From NCBI GenBank assembly GCA_964384415.1, contig CAYLMV010000004.1, forward strand, positions 1 to 64,000: DNA of 64,000 bases, given 5' to 3'. The position numbers and the translations under genes were made by a program. The DNA is from JAGVPT01 sp964384415 (GTDB taxonomy: Bacteria; Bacteroidota; Ignavibacteria; UBA10030; UBA8401). Shown in pieces: positions 28,701 to 36,364 of the stretch. Under the pieces are notes generated by a model. The model made no database searches and was not told the DNA's origin. It saw only the letters and a program-made list of their open reading frames with translations. The stretch's first letter is position 1, and the number at the start of each line of letters is the position of its first letter.

Positions 28701-28856
28701 CTGAACGGATCGGTCAAGGGAATGGATATTCTTCTTCCGACCGGGCTATTGTCAAGGCCTTTGATATCTGCCAAAGTCGATGGAGTCGTCACGCAACCGG
28801 CGGGAAAATTTGTGCCGGTTTCTCATCTTCCGGCAACTGTGGAACTGGAATATTGA
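25713..28856 (+). CDS. Multidomain secreted glycosidase-like protein (CBM + discoidin + six-hairpin catalytic domain)
   Basis: The ATG at 25713 is preferred over the one at 25701 because GGAG lies 6 nt before it and the signal peptide 'MKILPLSLFFAAALVRTQA' starts there. Of 1047 residues, about 20-180 form a jelly-roll domain ('YEITFWMRATVPVNNFEFKV', ending 'GSVWIDDVQLVPL'). Residues about 185-310 form a discoidin-like domain. The rest is an alpha-helical barrel of the six-hairpin glycosidase type. Catalytic-looking landmarks are 'YERSWIRDGSMTSAALLKLG', 'ENDSHGELIFACMEYF', 'HSYWDDFFALKGL' and 'WNQWAEVVWKDE'. I do not recognise a numbered GH family. It is exported without a T9SS tail. Being last in the locus, next to the importer, it probably processes the same polysaccharide. 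Confidence 0.7.
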   Translation: MKILPLSLFFAAALVRTQAPVQLDDCDKSDNWKTLQSAGVEVARGGGDGIHGAALRFDVSFTKGSGYGGVYRNFDVPLPDNYEITFWMRATVPVNNFEFKVSNDSSGQDIWWVNNKNYSYSSEWKRIVVKKRHLAFAWGPHPAPKPEMLRRLELVVTAGTGGSGSVWIDDVQLVPLPPPPSKIPIPAVAASSVDRKSDAPSNVLPGNKGSWRSRTAGEEWIEVDYKYRREIGGVHLTWDPGISGLSYDILGSIDGKTYDTLHSVREGKGGAVLIFTPESEVRQLRIAMHADRSRKPFRLEEISLVPSESLSTANQFIEHLAADAPRGWYPRYFRNEASYWTIVGVASDPKESLFNEDGSFEVDKQQFSVEPVIALEAGNQLLTWANARTEQTLEKGYLPIPSVIRRYDGMTLSVTLLAAGEVDRSELLARYVLKNTSPQKSRGIFYLAMRPFQVNPTYQWLNFEGGYAKTESITIDGNRAVVGSKSVTVSGHPANVGATAIDGGEIIEHIAQGQLPRAAKISDPYGMASGAFSFPFDLGPGDSSVVIAAVPFTPSADTWQNSPPTPEEFERAKAEVCSGWEQRLNAVRFNLPPEGERYADIIRSNLAYVLINKDGPGFQPGSRSYERSWIRDGSMTSAALLKLGLRSEVKNFIDWYSSYQYENGMVPCVVDQRGPDPVPENDSHGELIFACMEYFRFTADTAFLRGHWKHIAAAADYIQRLRAEQMTPDFREGDDGKRSCYGLVTESISHEGYSSKPMHSYWDDFFALKGLKDAADAAKILHEDRAAYFYDSVAHAFRDDFYRSVSLVMAAKKIDYVPGCAELGDFDATSTSIALFPCAEFDQIPQPAFSRTFDKYYEWCSRRMAGKLEWDAFTPYEIRNVGTFVYLGQKDRAHTLLEWFLKYQRPTGWNQWAEVVWKDERLPRFIGDMPHTWVGSDYINAIRAMFVYENDKSLVVGAGLKASWVLHGLSVENLPVHSGTLSYSIQRSGLSGITVHLNGSVKGMDILLPTGLLSRPLISAKVDGVVTQPAGKFVPVSHLPATVELEY

Positions 28857-28880
28857 ATGGAGACAAAAATGGAGTTTCCG

Positions 28881-28909
28881 AAAGAGAGGCAAATTCCTCT
28901 CTTTTGTTT
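28881..28909 (+). terminator. Intrinsic terminator closing the carbohydrate locus
   Basis: AAAGAGAGG (28881-28889) pairs perfectly with CCTCTCTTT (28896-28904) around a 6-nt loop and runs into a T-rich tail (TGTTT). It lies 25 bp after the last glycosidase gene. Confidence 0.8.
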
Positions 28910-28942
28910 CCGTATCGCCCCCACCTATGCTGACAGACTGAA

Positions 28943-30784
28943 ATGTTGAGAATTCTCTTATTCCCACTCTTCCTTGCTTACGGCTCTCCTCAGGAACAGA
29001 ATGCCGCAGATAACCTGATTCATGATACTCTTGCCGTTGTTGACCACTCGCCGATCACCGCTCTCGACTTGTATGAACGCCTTCAGATGATGCCGTTCGA
29101 ATCGAAATTGAGGGATCGGGATTTCGAGTCTGTGAAACGGAAAGCCGTGGAGTCGCTCGTCGGCGAGCGCTTGCTGTCGGACTCTGCGCCCGCACTCCCC
29201 GATTCGGACAAATGGCGGCTCGAAACAATGGGGGCTGTGCTCCGGAAAATGTTCACGCGCGATGCGATGTACAGAAAAGAAATACACGATCGTGCGACGG
29301 TGTCTCCCCGTGAAGTGAGACAAAATATGTTCAAGTACGGCCTGCGCCGACAGTTGTTGGCCGTTACCGCAAGCTCTGCTGAATCCGCAAAGAAATTTTC
29401 TGCGCTGTGGCGCCGTCGCAGGGCTCTGGGCGAATCAAATGCATCGATCATCTCCGCTGCGGGGTTCCAGCCCGACACAATCTATATCACACTTGGCTCA
29501 GTTGATACTTCGCTTGAAGAAGCTGCATTCGATCTCAAAGACACACTCGATATCTCAGGACCTGTTCAATCGAAGCTCTTCGGCCCTCTCGTGATTACAC
29601 TGCTCCATGACGAACCGAGCGCCGACGCGCTAAAAAAATCGATGCCGCAGAGAGAAAGGGCGGTGCGGGATCTTCTGAGAGACCGGAAAGAACAACTGCT
29701 GAGCCAGGCGTTTGTCAATCCTTTGTTCCGCGGACAGCGCATGGAGGCAGACAGCGGTCTCTTCCGTCTTCTTTCCCGAAGGCTGTGGGAAACCATGAAG
29801 GAGGACACGAGTGCGCGAAGTGTTCCCGGCGGGTATCGGTACTTGCCTGAAGACGCATACCGGCTGCTGAACGAATTTCATACCGTGAGGGATACGCCTG
29901 TCGTTCGCGGGAGCTTTGGAGTTTTGCGGCTTGGCGAATTCCTTGAGAGCTTGCTCCACTACGATTTCGTCATTCCGTCGCTCAAGCCGAGATCGTTCGC
30001 CGTAGCTTTTTTTGATATTCTTCGAGGGATGACTGAGGCGGAGATTCTCGCGCAAGAGGGATTACGGAGGGGGTATCAATACAACGCAGATGTGCAGCGA
30101 GAAGTGTCGATCTGGAGTGATTACTGGCGGTCGCGCTCTGCAGAGTTCAATGTTGTAGATACCGTTACAATTCAGCCGTGGGAATCATCCTGGTCTATGT
30201 GGCGGAATAATTCGGCCGCCGTGGAATCCACATGCTTCCTGAGCGTGCAGGAAATCCTGCGATCCGATTCAGCCAGCGCCGCCACGATCGCGGCGATGCT
30301 TCACAACGGAGCGGAGATGGATTCCCTGGCACGCGTCTATTCGATCCGGACCGAATGGCGTATGAACGGGGGCAAATCCGGGTGGTTTAGCTGCCGGGAT
30401 CGGTGGGAGCTGACCGGGCACATCATGATGATGAGTGAGGGAGAGTTGAAGGGGCCGATGAAGCTTTCGGAGGGATACAGCGTTGTGCGTCTTCTCGGCA
30501 GGAAGTTTGTAGGGGATGGTGCCGATTCTCTTCTCCGTCTGGAAGGACGCCGCGTACGAGTGGAGCATCAGCAGGCATCACTCAACAGGTATCTTGCTCA
30601 AACGGCGCTGGCCCATGACGTAAGGATCTTTTACGACAGAATTTCGCATGCTGATGTCCAAAATGTGGATATGTTTACCCGGCGGCTGATTGGCTTCGGT
30701 GGAAAAATCAATGCCGCCCCGCTTCTAATCCCTCAATGGGAATGGGTGGGAGAGTGGAAGCAGATGCTGAGTAAGGTACCGTGA
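28943..30784 (+). CDS. Parvulin-type peptidyl-prolyl isomerase / periplasmic foldase (SurA/PpiD-like)
   Basis: This 613-aa protein has a short signal peptide ('MLRILLFPLFLAYGS'). It has a SurA-like N-terminal helical region ('VVDHSPITALDLYERLQMM', 'KRKAVESLVGERLL') and at least one parvulin domain at about 430-515 ('RVYSIRTEWRMNGGKSGWFS' then 'GELKGPMKLSEGYSVVRLLG'). A second degenerate domain may lie between 240 and 400. Such proteins assist folding of outer-membrane proteins in the periplasm, which fits a genome with many TonB receptors. It follows the locus terminator by about 35 bp, so it has its own promoter or relies on read-through. Its stop overlaps the start of a tiny ORF (GTGA). Confidence 0.78.
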   Translation: MLRILLFPLFLAYGSPQEQNAADNLIHDTLAVVDHSPITALDLYERLQMMPFESKLRDRDFESVKRKAVESLVGERLLSDSAPALPDSDKWRLETMGAVLRKMFTRDAMYRKEIHDRATVSPREVRQNMFKYGLRRQLLAVTASSAESAKKFSALWRRRRALGESNASIISAAGFQPDTIYITLGSVDTSLEEAAFDLKDTLDISGPVQSKLFGPLVITLLHDEPSADALKKSMPQRERAVRDLLRDRKEQLLSQAFVNPLFRGQRMEADSGLFRLLSRRLWETMKEDTSARSVPGGYRYLPEDAYRLLNEFHTVRDTPVVRGSFGVLRLGEFLESLLHYDFVIPSLKPRSFAVAFFDILRGMTEAEILAQEGLRRGYQYNADVQREVSIWSDYWRSRSAEFNVVDTVTIQPWESSWSMWRNNSAAVESTCFLSVQEILRSDSASAATIAAMLHNGAEMDSLARVYSIRTEWRMNGGKSGWFSCRDRWELTGHIMMMSEGELKGPMKLSEGYSVVRLLGRKFVGDGADSLLRLEGRRVRVEHQQASLNRYLAQTALAHDVRIFYDRISHADVQNVDMFTRRLIGFGGKINAAPLLIPQWEWVGEWKQMLSKVP

Positions 30785-30927
30785 TCCCCGCCGCCAAAAG
30801 GCAAACACTTCTCGAAATTGTTGACAAATATGAACGCCGCCGTTTCACCAATGAGGGCATGGAACAGAACGCTGCCATTATTGAACGTGGTGAGCCAGGT
30901 CCGGAACAATTGGGGGAGGCGATTTAG
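30781..30927 (+). CDS. Possible 48-aa small protein coupled to the foldase gene
   Basis: A GTG at 30781 overlaps the TGA of the foldase gene (GTGA) and opens 49 codons ending in TAG. The peptide is charged and helix-prone ('LLEIVDKYERRRFTNEGMEQ') with no membrane segment. A strong hairpin follows 55 bp downstream, so the ORF lies inside the transcript. It could be a genuine coupled small protein, a remnant of a longer gene, or chance. I do not recognise it. Confidence 0.35.
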   Translation: MIPAAKRQTLLEIVDKYERRRFTNEGMEQNAAIIERGEPGPEQLGEAI

Positions 30928-30981
30928 CGAAGAAACTTAAGTAGGGGTTTGTCGATGGACTGAGGACATTTTCCTCTCGCC

Positions 30982-31014
30982 AACGCGAAGCCCATCGTGG
31001 CCGGGCTTCGCGTT
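30982..31014. terminator. Bidirectional terminator hairpin
   Basis: A perfect 12-bp stem (30982-30993 with 31003-31014) with a 9-nt loop lies between convergent genes. It runs into TTTCTGG on the + strand and is A-rich on the other flank. It can serve both the foldase transcript and the minus-strand gene at 31054-31482. Confidence 0.7.
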
Positions 31015-31053
31015 TCTGGCGCTAGGATTTTTGGCCTTTCATTTTGCGGTTGT

Positions 31054-31482
31054 TCATTCATGAGATGCGAGGAACTTCTGCTCTAACTGCTCCGAGATCT
31101 GCTTGAAAATGTATCCATGATTGCTCGACGCGCTTTCCGGAGTCAAATCGATCGTTGAGCTGTTGCTCAGATACATGTAGGCGAGCTGAGCCTTGTAGCT
31201 GATGGAGGCATCTTGATTATCCTCGGCTACCCGCTGTAAGAGCGAAGCAAGTTGAGCGTAATCGAGTTGCGGAAACCTGTTCTTGAAGATCACCACATTG
31301 TAGATTGTCGATTCGACGATGCCCGGATATTCCTCCAGGTGAAGCGAGTACTCGAAGTTTTTCAGAGCGAGCGCCTGATACGTTCCGCTCTTTTCCGGTT
31401 TGTCCGGATGAGCCGTTGCTCCCGATGCGATGATCAAGGCCATGACGGCCGTTGCGAAAATCCGCTTGGTTGTACTTCCCAT
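31054..31482 (-). CDS. Small exported protein of unknown function
   Basis: This 142-aa protein has a convincing signal peptide ('MGSTTKRIFATAVMALIIASGATA'). The rest is helical and contains 'NVVIFKNRFPQLDYAQLASL', which recalls TPR-like or HEAT-like helical hairpins. The start follows a near-perfect AAGGAGG ribosome site. Similar short exported proteins are common in Ignavibacteria-type genomes, often counted as stress- or envelope-associated, but I cannot assign a role. The gene stands alone between a terminator and a gene-free stretch. Confidence 0.7.
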   Translation of the reverse strand: MGSTTKRIFATAVMALIIASGATAHPDKPEKSGTYQALALKNFEYSLHLEEYPGIVESTIYNVVIFKNRFPQLDYAQLASLLQRVAEDNQDASISYKAQLAYMYLSNSSTIDLTPESASSNHGYIFKQISEQLEQKFLASHE

Positions 31483-31870
31483 AAATATTTCCTCCTTAAA
31501 GTTTATTGAATGTTGGCTGCATCCCTTAGTCTATCAAACCCAATGCCAAACTAAGAAGCTGTTTTGAATGTTTCTGGCGGATTCCGGAGATCGCGACGCA
31601 GAGAGGAGTGCCACGCTAGCGCATGTTCATCTGAATTGTCGCTCAGATCTTGTTGATGTACAATCGCTTGAGAGAGAACCGGGTTGCTGTGGCTTTATGC
31701 AGATTTGTGGCAGGTCTTCAGCGTGAAGCAAAATGAAGCGAGTGTTACAGTCCGGTTAAGGGATGATGGCGAAGGGCTGGACTAAAATTAAAACTACAGT
31801 CATTTCGAGGAATACCTTTCAACGCGGGGCGATGACGCAATGACCTTCACTGGCGTTGATGATGCGGCTT
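31483..31870. other. Gene-free 388-bp stretch
   Basis: This stretch carries the promoter/leader of the minus-strand gene at 31482 and the 3' flank of the response-regulator gene. I see no ORF with a credible start, no tRNA and no strong hairpin. A GG-N10-GC sigma54-like pattern at 31709-31722 points towards no gene on the + strand. Confidence 0.5.
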
Positions 31871-33298
31871 CTACGTTTCCTCCTCAGGATCTTTCTGCGG
31901 TCTCCGGAGCCTGTTGTTCAGCGCCCGGCGGGAAATCCCGAGCAGCTCCGCGGCGATGGTCTGGTTCCCTTCAGCACGAAGGAGGGCTTCTGCGATGAGA
32001 GCTTCTTCCGCTTCTCCCAGGGTCGGGAACCGATTTGGAAAAGAGAGAAGCGCGTCGGATGATTGAAGGGGATGAGGATGTTCATTCATCGCCGTCCGTC
32101 CGATTTTCTTCCGTATCGAATCGAGCGAAAGGACGCCCGACTGATGAACGCTGATCGCGTCGAAAATGATTCCCTCAAGCTCACGGATGTTGCCGGGAAA
32201 CTCGTAGTTCGCGAGGAGGGTGTAGAGTTCTTTCGGCGCCGTCGGTCTCTTCTTACCGAGTTTCGCCGCGGCCTTCGTGATGAAATGATCGATGAGGAAG
32301 GGAAGGTCGGATTTTCTCTCGCGCAACGGCGGGATTGCGACATGATGCGGCTTCAATCGATAATACAAATCCTGGCGGAATGAATCGCCTTTCTGCATCG
32401 TGGCCACATCCCGATGCGTTGCAACGATGATTCTCGCATCCGACAGCTTTGCCATGTCGGATCCGAGAGGATAGTAACTGCCATCCTGCAAGAGCCGCAG
32501 CAGTTTCACCTGGGACTCGATGCTGAGATCGCCTATCTCATCAAGAAAAAGTGTGCCCTGGTCGGCCTGTTCAATCAATCCTTTTCTTTCTCCTTCGGCT
32601 CCGGTGAATGCGCCCTTCTTGTGTCCGAACAGCGTGTCCGAGAAGAAATCGTCGTCGAGCCCCGCGACATTCACGGTGACCATTTCGCCGGTCCGACCGC
32701 TGGCGGAATGAATTGCCCGCGCGAAGAGTTCTTTTCCGGTTCCCGTTTCGCCGGTGATGAGAACGGGGAGAATGGTTTTCGCAATCGCCTCGATATACCG
32801 GAAAATCGACTGCATGGAGGAACTGTGAGTAACAATCTCAAGGAATGATTCGGGATGCTCGAGAGTTTCGCGGAAGAGGGATTGGCGCAGCAGTTCGTTC
32901 TCGCTCCGTACCTCGGCAATCTCAAGTCCTCGTTTGACGGTCGTGACAAGTTTCGTGTCGTTGACCGGCTTCACGATGTAGTCGAAAGCTCCTTCCTTGA
33001 TGCAGAGGACCGCGCTGTCGACGTCGTTGATCGCGGTAATCATCACCACCGGTATTTGGGGGAAGTACTGCACGATCTGTCGCAGCAGCTCGATTCCTGA
33101 AATATGCTGCATGTTGACGTCGAGGGCTACCAGCGAATACGGTTTCATCTGGAGGAGCGATATCACTTTTCGGCTGTCGGCGCATGTCTCGGCGTTGTTG
33201 ATTCCGTTCGATGAAAGTGTGAGCTCGGCACTCAGAAGAAAGTGCTCTTCATCATCCACGAGCAGGACGGGGTTCGTCGGGAATATTTTGGAGCTCAT
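31871..33298 (-). CDS. NtrC-family sigma54-dependent response regulator
   Basis: The start at 33298 is chosen because the ATG overlaps the TGA of the kinase gene; longer in-frame reading is only overlap. The 475-aa protein has a receiver domain (1-120; phospho-acceptor Asp60 in 'LVALDVNM', 'Lys110' in 'YIVKPVN'). An AAA+ domain follows (Walker A 'ITGETGTGKE' near 181-190, the sigma54-contact loop 'GAFTGA' at 229-234, Walker B 'GTLFLDEIGDL'). A Fis-type HTH is at the end ('QTIAAELLGISRRALNNRL'). It activates sigma54 promoters when phosphorylated by its partner kinase. Its targets are not evident in the window. Confidence 0.95.
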   Translation of the reverse strand: MSSKIFPTNPVLLVDDEEHFLLSAELTLSSNGINNAETCADSRKVISLLQMKPYSLVALDVNMQHISGIELLRQIVQYFPQIPVVMITAINDVDSAVLCIKEGAFDYIVKPVNDTKLVTTVKRGLEIAEVRSENELLRQSLFRETLEHPESFLEIVTHSSSMQSIFRYIEAIAKTILPVLITGETGTGKELFARAIHSASGRTGEMVTVNVAGLDDDFFSDTLFGHKKGAFTGAEGERKGLIEQADQGTLFLDEIGDLSIESQVKLLRLLQDGSYYPLGSDMAKLSDARIIVATHRDVATMQKGDSFRQDLYYRLKPHHVAIPPLRERKSDLPFLIDHFITKAAAKLGKKRPTAPKELYTLLANYEFPGNIRELEGIIFDAISVHQSGVLSLDSIRKKIGRTAMNEHPHPLQSSDALLSFPNRFPTLGEAEEALIAEALLRAEGNQTIAAELLGISRRALNNRLRRPQKDPEEET

Positions 33299-34494
33299 AC
33301 ATTTGCCTCCGTTGCCGGAGCAGCGTGGGCGGGAAAGGAGACCCGGGCAATCGTCCCTTTGTCCGGGGCGCTGTTCAGGATGAGCGATCCCCCGTGACTT
33401 TTGACGATGCTGTAAGAAACGGAAAGGCCGAGTCCGGTTCCCCCCATTTCCCGTTTCGTCGTGAAGAAGGGATCCATGATGTACTGCAAATCCGCTGATT
33501 TGATTCCGATGCCCTGGTCCTCCACCTTGATCCTGACCTTGTCTCTGATTCTGTTGAAATATGTCGAAACCTTTATCTCCGCCGATGTATCTCGCAGAGA
33601 CTGGCACGCATTATTAATGAGATTGATCACCACCTGTTCAAGCTGCTGAGCATTGCCTTTGATTGCCGGAATATCGGCTCCGTATTCGACCTTGAAATTG
33701 GAGGTCGTCTTCCTGATCAGATTTCCCGTGATGAGTACCGCCATTTCCACAACCTTGTTGACCTCGACGAGCTCGTTGAGCTGGCCGCTGTCGGCGCGGG
33801 CGTACTCGGTAAGACTTTTGGTGATATTTTGTATCCTCTCGGATCCCCTGAAGATCCCGTCAAGCGACTGTGCAATCTTTTCTTTGGATGCGCTGTACGG
33901 CATCCCCGCGATGCTGAAATCGCCGTTCTGAGAGTAGTACGAATCGAGGACGGGAGCAATATCTTTCCAGACCTTGGTGAAGAGCTGCACATTGAGGAGG
34001 ATGAAATTGTTTGGATTGCTTATTTCATGCGCGATGCCCGATACCAGAATTCCGAGCGAAGCCATTTTGTCTGCCTGCTTCAGCTGCTGATTGCGGAGGG
34101 CCGCGGCAACTTCTGCTTTCTTTAGCTGCGTGATATCGTTGATCAGCCCGTCGTAGGCAACAGGATTACCGGCCTCATCTTTCGTGAGGACGATTTTGTT
34201 CTTTATCCATCGAATGGAACCGTCCCGATGAACAATCCGATGTTCGAGGGGATCAACTTCCTGTCCGGCGAGAGCCAACCGCGCCTGGTTGAGCACTTTC
34301 TCCCGGTCCCTTTTGTGGACCATTCTAAACCAGAGGTCAGGATCTTGTTTGTAGTCGTCCGACGTGTAGCCGGTGACCGAAACACATCCCGGACCATGGA
34401 GCGTGTCGACGACGACTCCGTTTTGTATCGTAACGGTGTAGATGTAATCCGTCAGATAGTTAATAAGTTTTTCGTAGCGTTGCCCTATTTCCAT
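33295..34494 (-). CDS. Soluble PAS-domain sensor histidine kinase
   Basis: This is a 399-aa kinase with no membrane segment. A PAS domain (about 10-125, 'HRIVHRDGSIRWIKNKIVLT') is followed by a phosphorylation helix with the H-box 'GIAHEISNPNNF' (His156). The ATPase domain has 'NLINNACQSL', 'VEDQGIGI' and 'GGTGLGLSVSYSIVKSHGGS'. I prefer the ATG at 34494 to a TTG at 34521 because a perfect -10 box (34524-34529) ends just before the TTG. Transcription would then start inside or after that codon. It forms a two-gene operon with the regulator through a 4-bp overlap. It probably senses a cytoplasmic redox or ligand signal. Confidence 0.92.
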   Translation of the reverse strand: MEIGQRYEKLINYLTDYIYTVTIQNGVVVDTLHGPGCVSVTGYTSDDYKQDPDLWFRMVHKRDREKVLNQARLALAGQEVDPLEHRIVHRDGSIRWIKNKIVLTKDEAGNPVAYDGLINDITQLKKAEVAAALRNQQLKQADKMASLGILVSGIAHEISNPNNFILLNVQLFTKVWKDIAPVLDSYYSQNGDFSIAGMPYSASKEKIAQSLDGIFRGSERIQNITKSLTEYARADSGQLNELVEVNKVVEMAVLITGNLIRKTTSNFKVEYGADIPAIKGNAQQLEQVVINLINNACQSLRDTSAEIKVSTYFNRIRDKVRIKVEDQGIGIKSADLQYIMDPFFTTKREMGGTGLGLSVSYSIVKSHGGSLILNSAPDKGTIARVSFPAHAAPATEANV

Positions 34495-34523
34495 CCACCA
34501 TCCAACAAAAGTGTTTGACAAGT

Positions 34524-34554
34524 ATTATACTAAATATATGAATCTTTAAAGATT
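34524..34554 (-). promoter_or_regulatory. Promoter of the two-component operon with an overlapping palindrome
   Basis: On the minus strand a consensus TATAAT lies at 34529-34524. The -35 region coincides with a perfect 14-bp palindrome, AATCTTTAAAGATT (34541-34554), instead of a TTGACA-like box. An operator covering the -35 position, for example for autoregulation, is the simplest reading. Confidence 0.5.
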
Positions 34555-34786
34555 TATAGAAGCGAATCGTTGTCTGGCGGAAAGAAAAATGGAGCGTGCA
34601 CGTAACCGAATCAGCTCCCGTTCAATATCAGCCTTTGTCATCATACGTTGATTCGCGAAAACGATCCCATGAGGAACGAATCTTTAGCATCTTTCATGCG
34701 TAAGAATCAATGGGAGTTGAACGCCGCTGAATATCATCCCGGTTCAATCGCTCCCGGTTTCGCATTTGAATCAAAGAGACTACACC

Positions 34787-36028
34787 ATGCACGAATCCCC
34801 TCAACATGCCAGCTTCGAGGACGATGTTCGGCATTTGACCTCCAAGTACGTCGGGGTCTGGCACGAACTTCCAGATGCTGAGCCGGAATTCAATCGCCGA
34901 TTCACCCAATGGCAGCAGCGTGAAAATGAGAGACAAGTGTCGCAACAGCTCCAAAAAGCTCCCCGCTCGTATGGAGTATACGATTCATTGACGGATGATG
35001 ACAAAGCCCATATCTCGCTCGACGTAATGAAGTCAGTTGCCGGATCATCGCTGTTGTCGCGTGAAATACAAAACGATAGGTTTTTCACGGAATCAGAGAA
35101 GGTAACAAGGCGCTTTTTGAATGAGGCAAAGGCCTTTGATCCGACCCTGTCTGAAGGGGATCTTCATCAGGCGCTGCGGAATCTCTGGGTATTCAACAGC
35201 ATTCAATTGTTTACAGGAAAAAGCATTCTGCTCACTCCCTCGTCATTCGCATACAGTCTTTTGTATCCCTACGTTGACAACGGGCTCGATGCCGCAGAGC
35301 GTACAGCGGAAGACAAAATCGGGTTGGTTCGCTGGATCTCGAAATGGTTTCGCGGGAATGGATGCCCGCCCATCGATGATTTGACGAACAAGATCGGGCG
35401 GCTCCTTTCCATGATAAGTGAAGAATACCCGCGCAAGGAATTCCCCAAGGTATATCATAGCCTGCATGCTATTCTCTCTGCACAGCAGAAGAGCATCCTG
35501 TTCCAATATGACCAGTCGGCACTCGATGATACATATCTCTTGACAGTGACAGTGGAAAAAGGGGGGACGTCCGTTCTGGCCGACGGATACCTGGCGGCGG
35601 GGGATCTGAGTGCGAGTTCAGCCGATGCTATCTTTGAATACGGGGTTGTGCTTCAGTTAATCGATGACCTGCAGGATCTCGGGGAGGACAATACTTCCGG
35701 CCACGAGACTCCATTTCAAAGGTACGCTGAGAGGAGTGAAACCGAGAAAATTACGCAACGGCTCCTCCGATTTTCCGGACGGTGCGCCACCCACCTGGGC
35801 AAAGAAGATAATTCGCGAAGTGATTCAATTCAACAGATGATCGAGCGAAGTTGCACTTTCCTTATTCTCGATGCAGTTGCTCAACACTTTGTTCACTATT
35901 CCGAACAATTTCTCCATAGAATTGAATCTGCGATGCCCTTACGTCCCGCTTTTTTGCGGGAACTGCATAAGGAAAGGGAGTTACGCCAATCCCGGTATTC
36001 AAAGGAGGCCGCGCTAAGTCTTCATTAA
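34787..36028 (+). CDS. Class I isoprenoid-synthase-like protein
   Basis: This 413-aa (from ATG 34787) all-alpha protein has no signal peptide. Two acidic motifs suggest a class I isoprenoid synthase fold: 'LLYPYVDNGLDAAERTAEDK' around residue 165 and the DDxxD-type 'LQLIDDLQDLGEDNTSG' near residue 300. It resembles the group annotated in databases as 'class 1 isoprenoid biosynthesis enzyme', known mostly from Bacteroidota, whose product is not established. A TTG at 34766 gives seven extra residues but has no better ribosome site. It is divergent from the two-component operon and precedes a TonB receptor gene by about 340 bp. The assignment rests on the motifs and is moderate. Confidence 0.6.
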   Translation: MHESPQHASFEDDVRHLTSKYVGVWHELPDAEPEFNRRFTQWQQRENERQVSQQLQKAPRSYGVYDSLTDDDKAHISLDVMKSVAGSSLLSREIQNDRFFTESEKVTRRFLNEAKAFDPTLSEGDLHQALRNLWVFNSIQLFTGKSILLTPSSFAYSLLYPYVDNGLDAAERTAEDKIGLVRWISKWFRGNGCPPIDDLTNKIGRLLSMISEEYPRKEFPKVYHSLHAILSAQQKSILFQYDQSALDDTYLLTVTVEKGGTSVLADGYLAAGDLSASSADAIFEYGVVLQLIDDLQDLGEDNTSGHETPFQRYAERSETEKITQRLLRFSGRCATHLGKEDNSRSDSIQQMIERSCTFLILDAVAQHFVHYSEQFLHRIESAMPLRPAFLRELHKERELRQSRYSKEAALSLH

Positions 36029-36364
36029 TGTCGTCCATCTTGATTTCATCTCGCTGCAAGTCTCTATCCGCGATTCCATCATCCCCACCATTCCATTATT
36101 CCATTTCCCCACCTAAGTCACTTTTACAGACAAGAGTTCTTATTCCCCTAATAATTTAACCTCACAGCTCTTACCGTACCGTAATACTGCGGCAACACAT
36201 CGCAATTATATTTGTCCCCGGGTCAACGGAGCTTCTTTGTATTCCGTCTCCTTCGATAAACGATGTTCGAACTCCCGGTCAAAAATCAAAAGAGCAAACT
36301 AATCGAGACAGAACTACTATTTCATCGACAACAGGATTCGAACAAGAAGACAATTGTGCATGCA
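36029..36364. other. Gene-free 336-bp stretch upstream of the second TonB receptor
   Basis: It is pyrimidine-rich near 36075-36115 with ATTCCAT-type simple repeats (mirror of the GATGGAA repeats at 44511). A TTTACA...TAATAAT pair near 36123-36155 has a 20-bp spacer, too long for a convincing promoter. No RNA gene is seen. Confidence 0.4.

Noticed and set aside
31709..31722. GG-N10-GC sigma54-like promoter pattern
   Set aside because: It points along the + strand where no gene follows; the -12 side lacks the TTGC consensus.
33299..33607. 103-residue N-terminal extension of the response regulator
   Set aside because: It lies wholly within the kinase gene; the ATG at 33298 gives a normal receiver domain and a typical 4-bp overlap.
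34648..34881. 77-codon + strand frame upstream of the isoprenoid-synthase-like gene
   Set aside because: It overlaps the real gene in another frame, lacks a ribosome site and its product is Arg/Ser-rich without a recognisable pattern.
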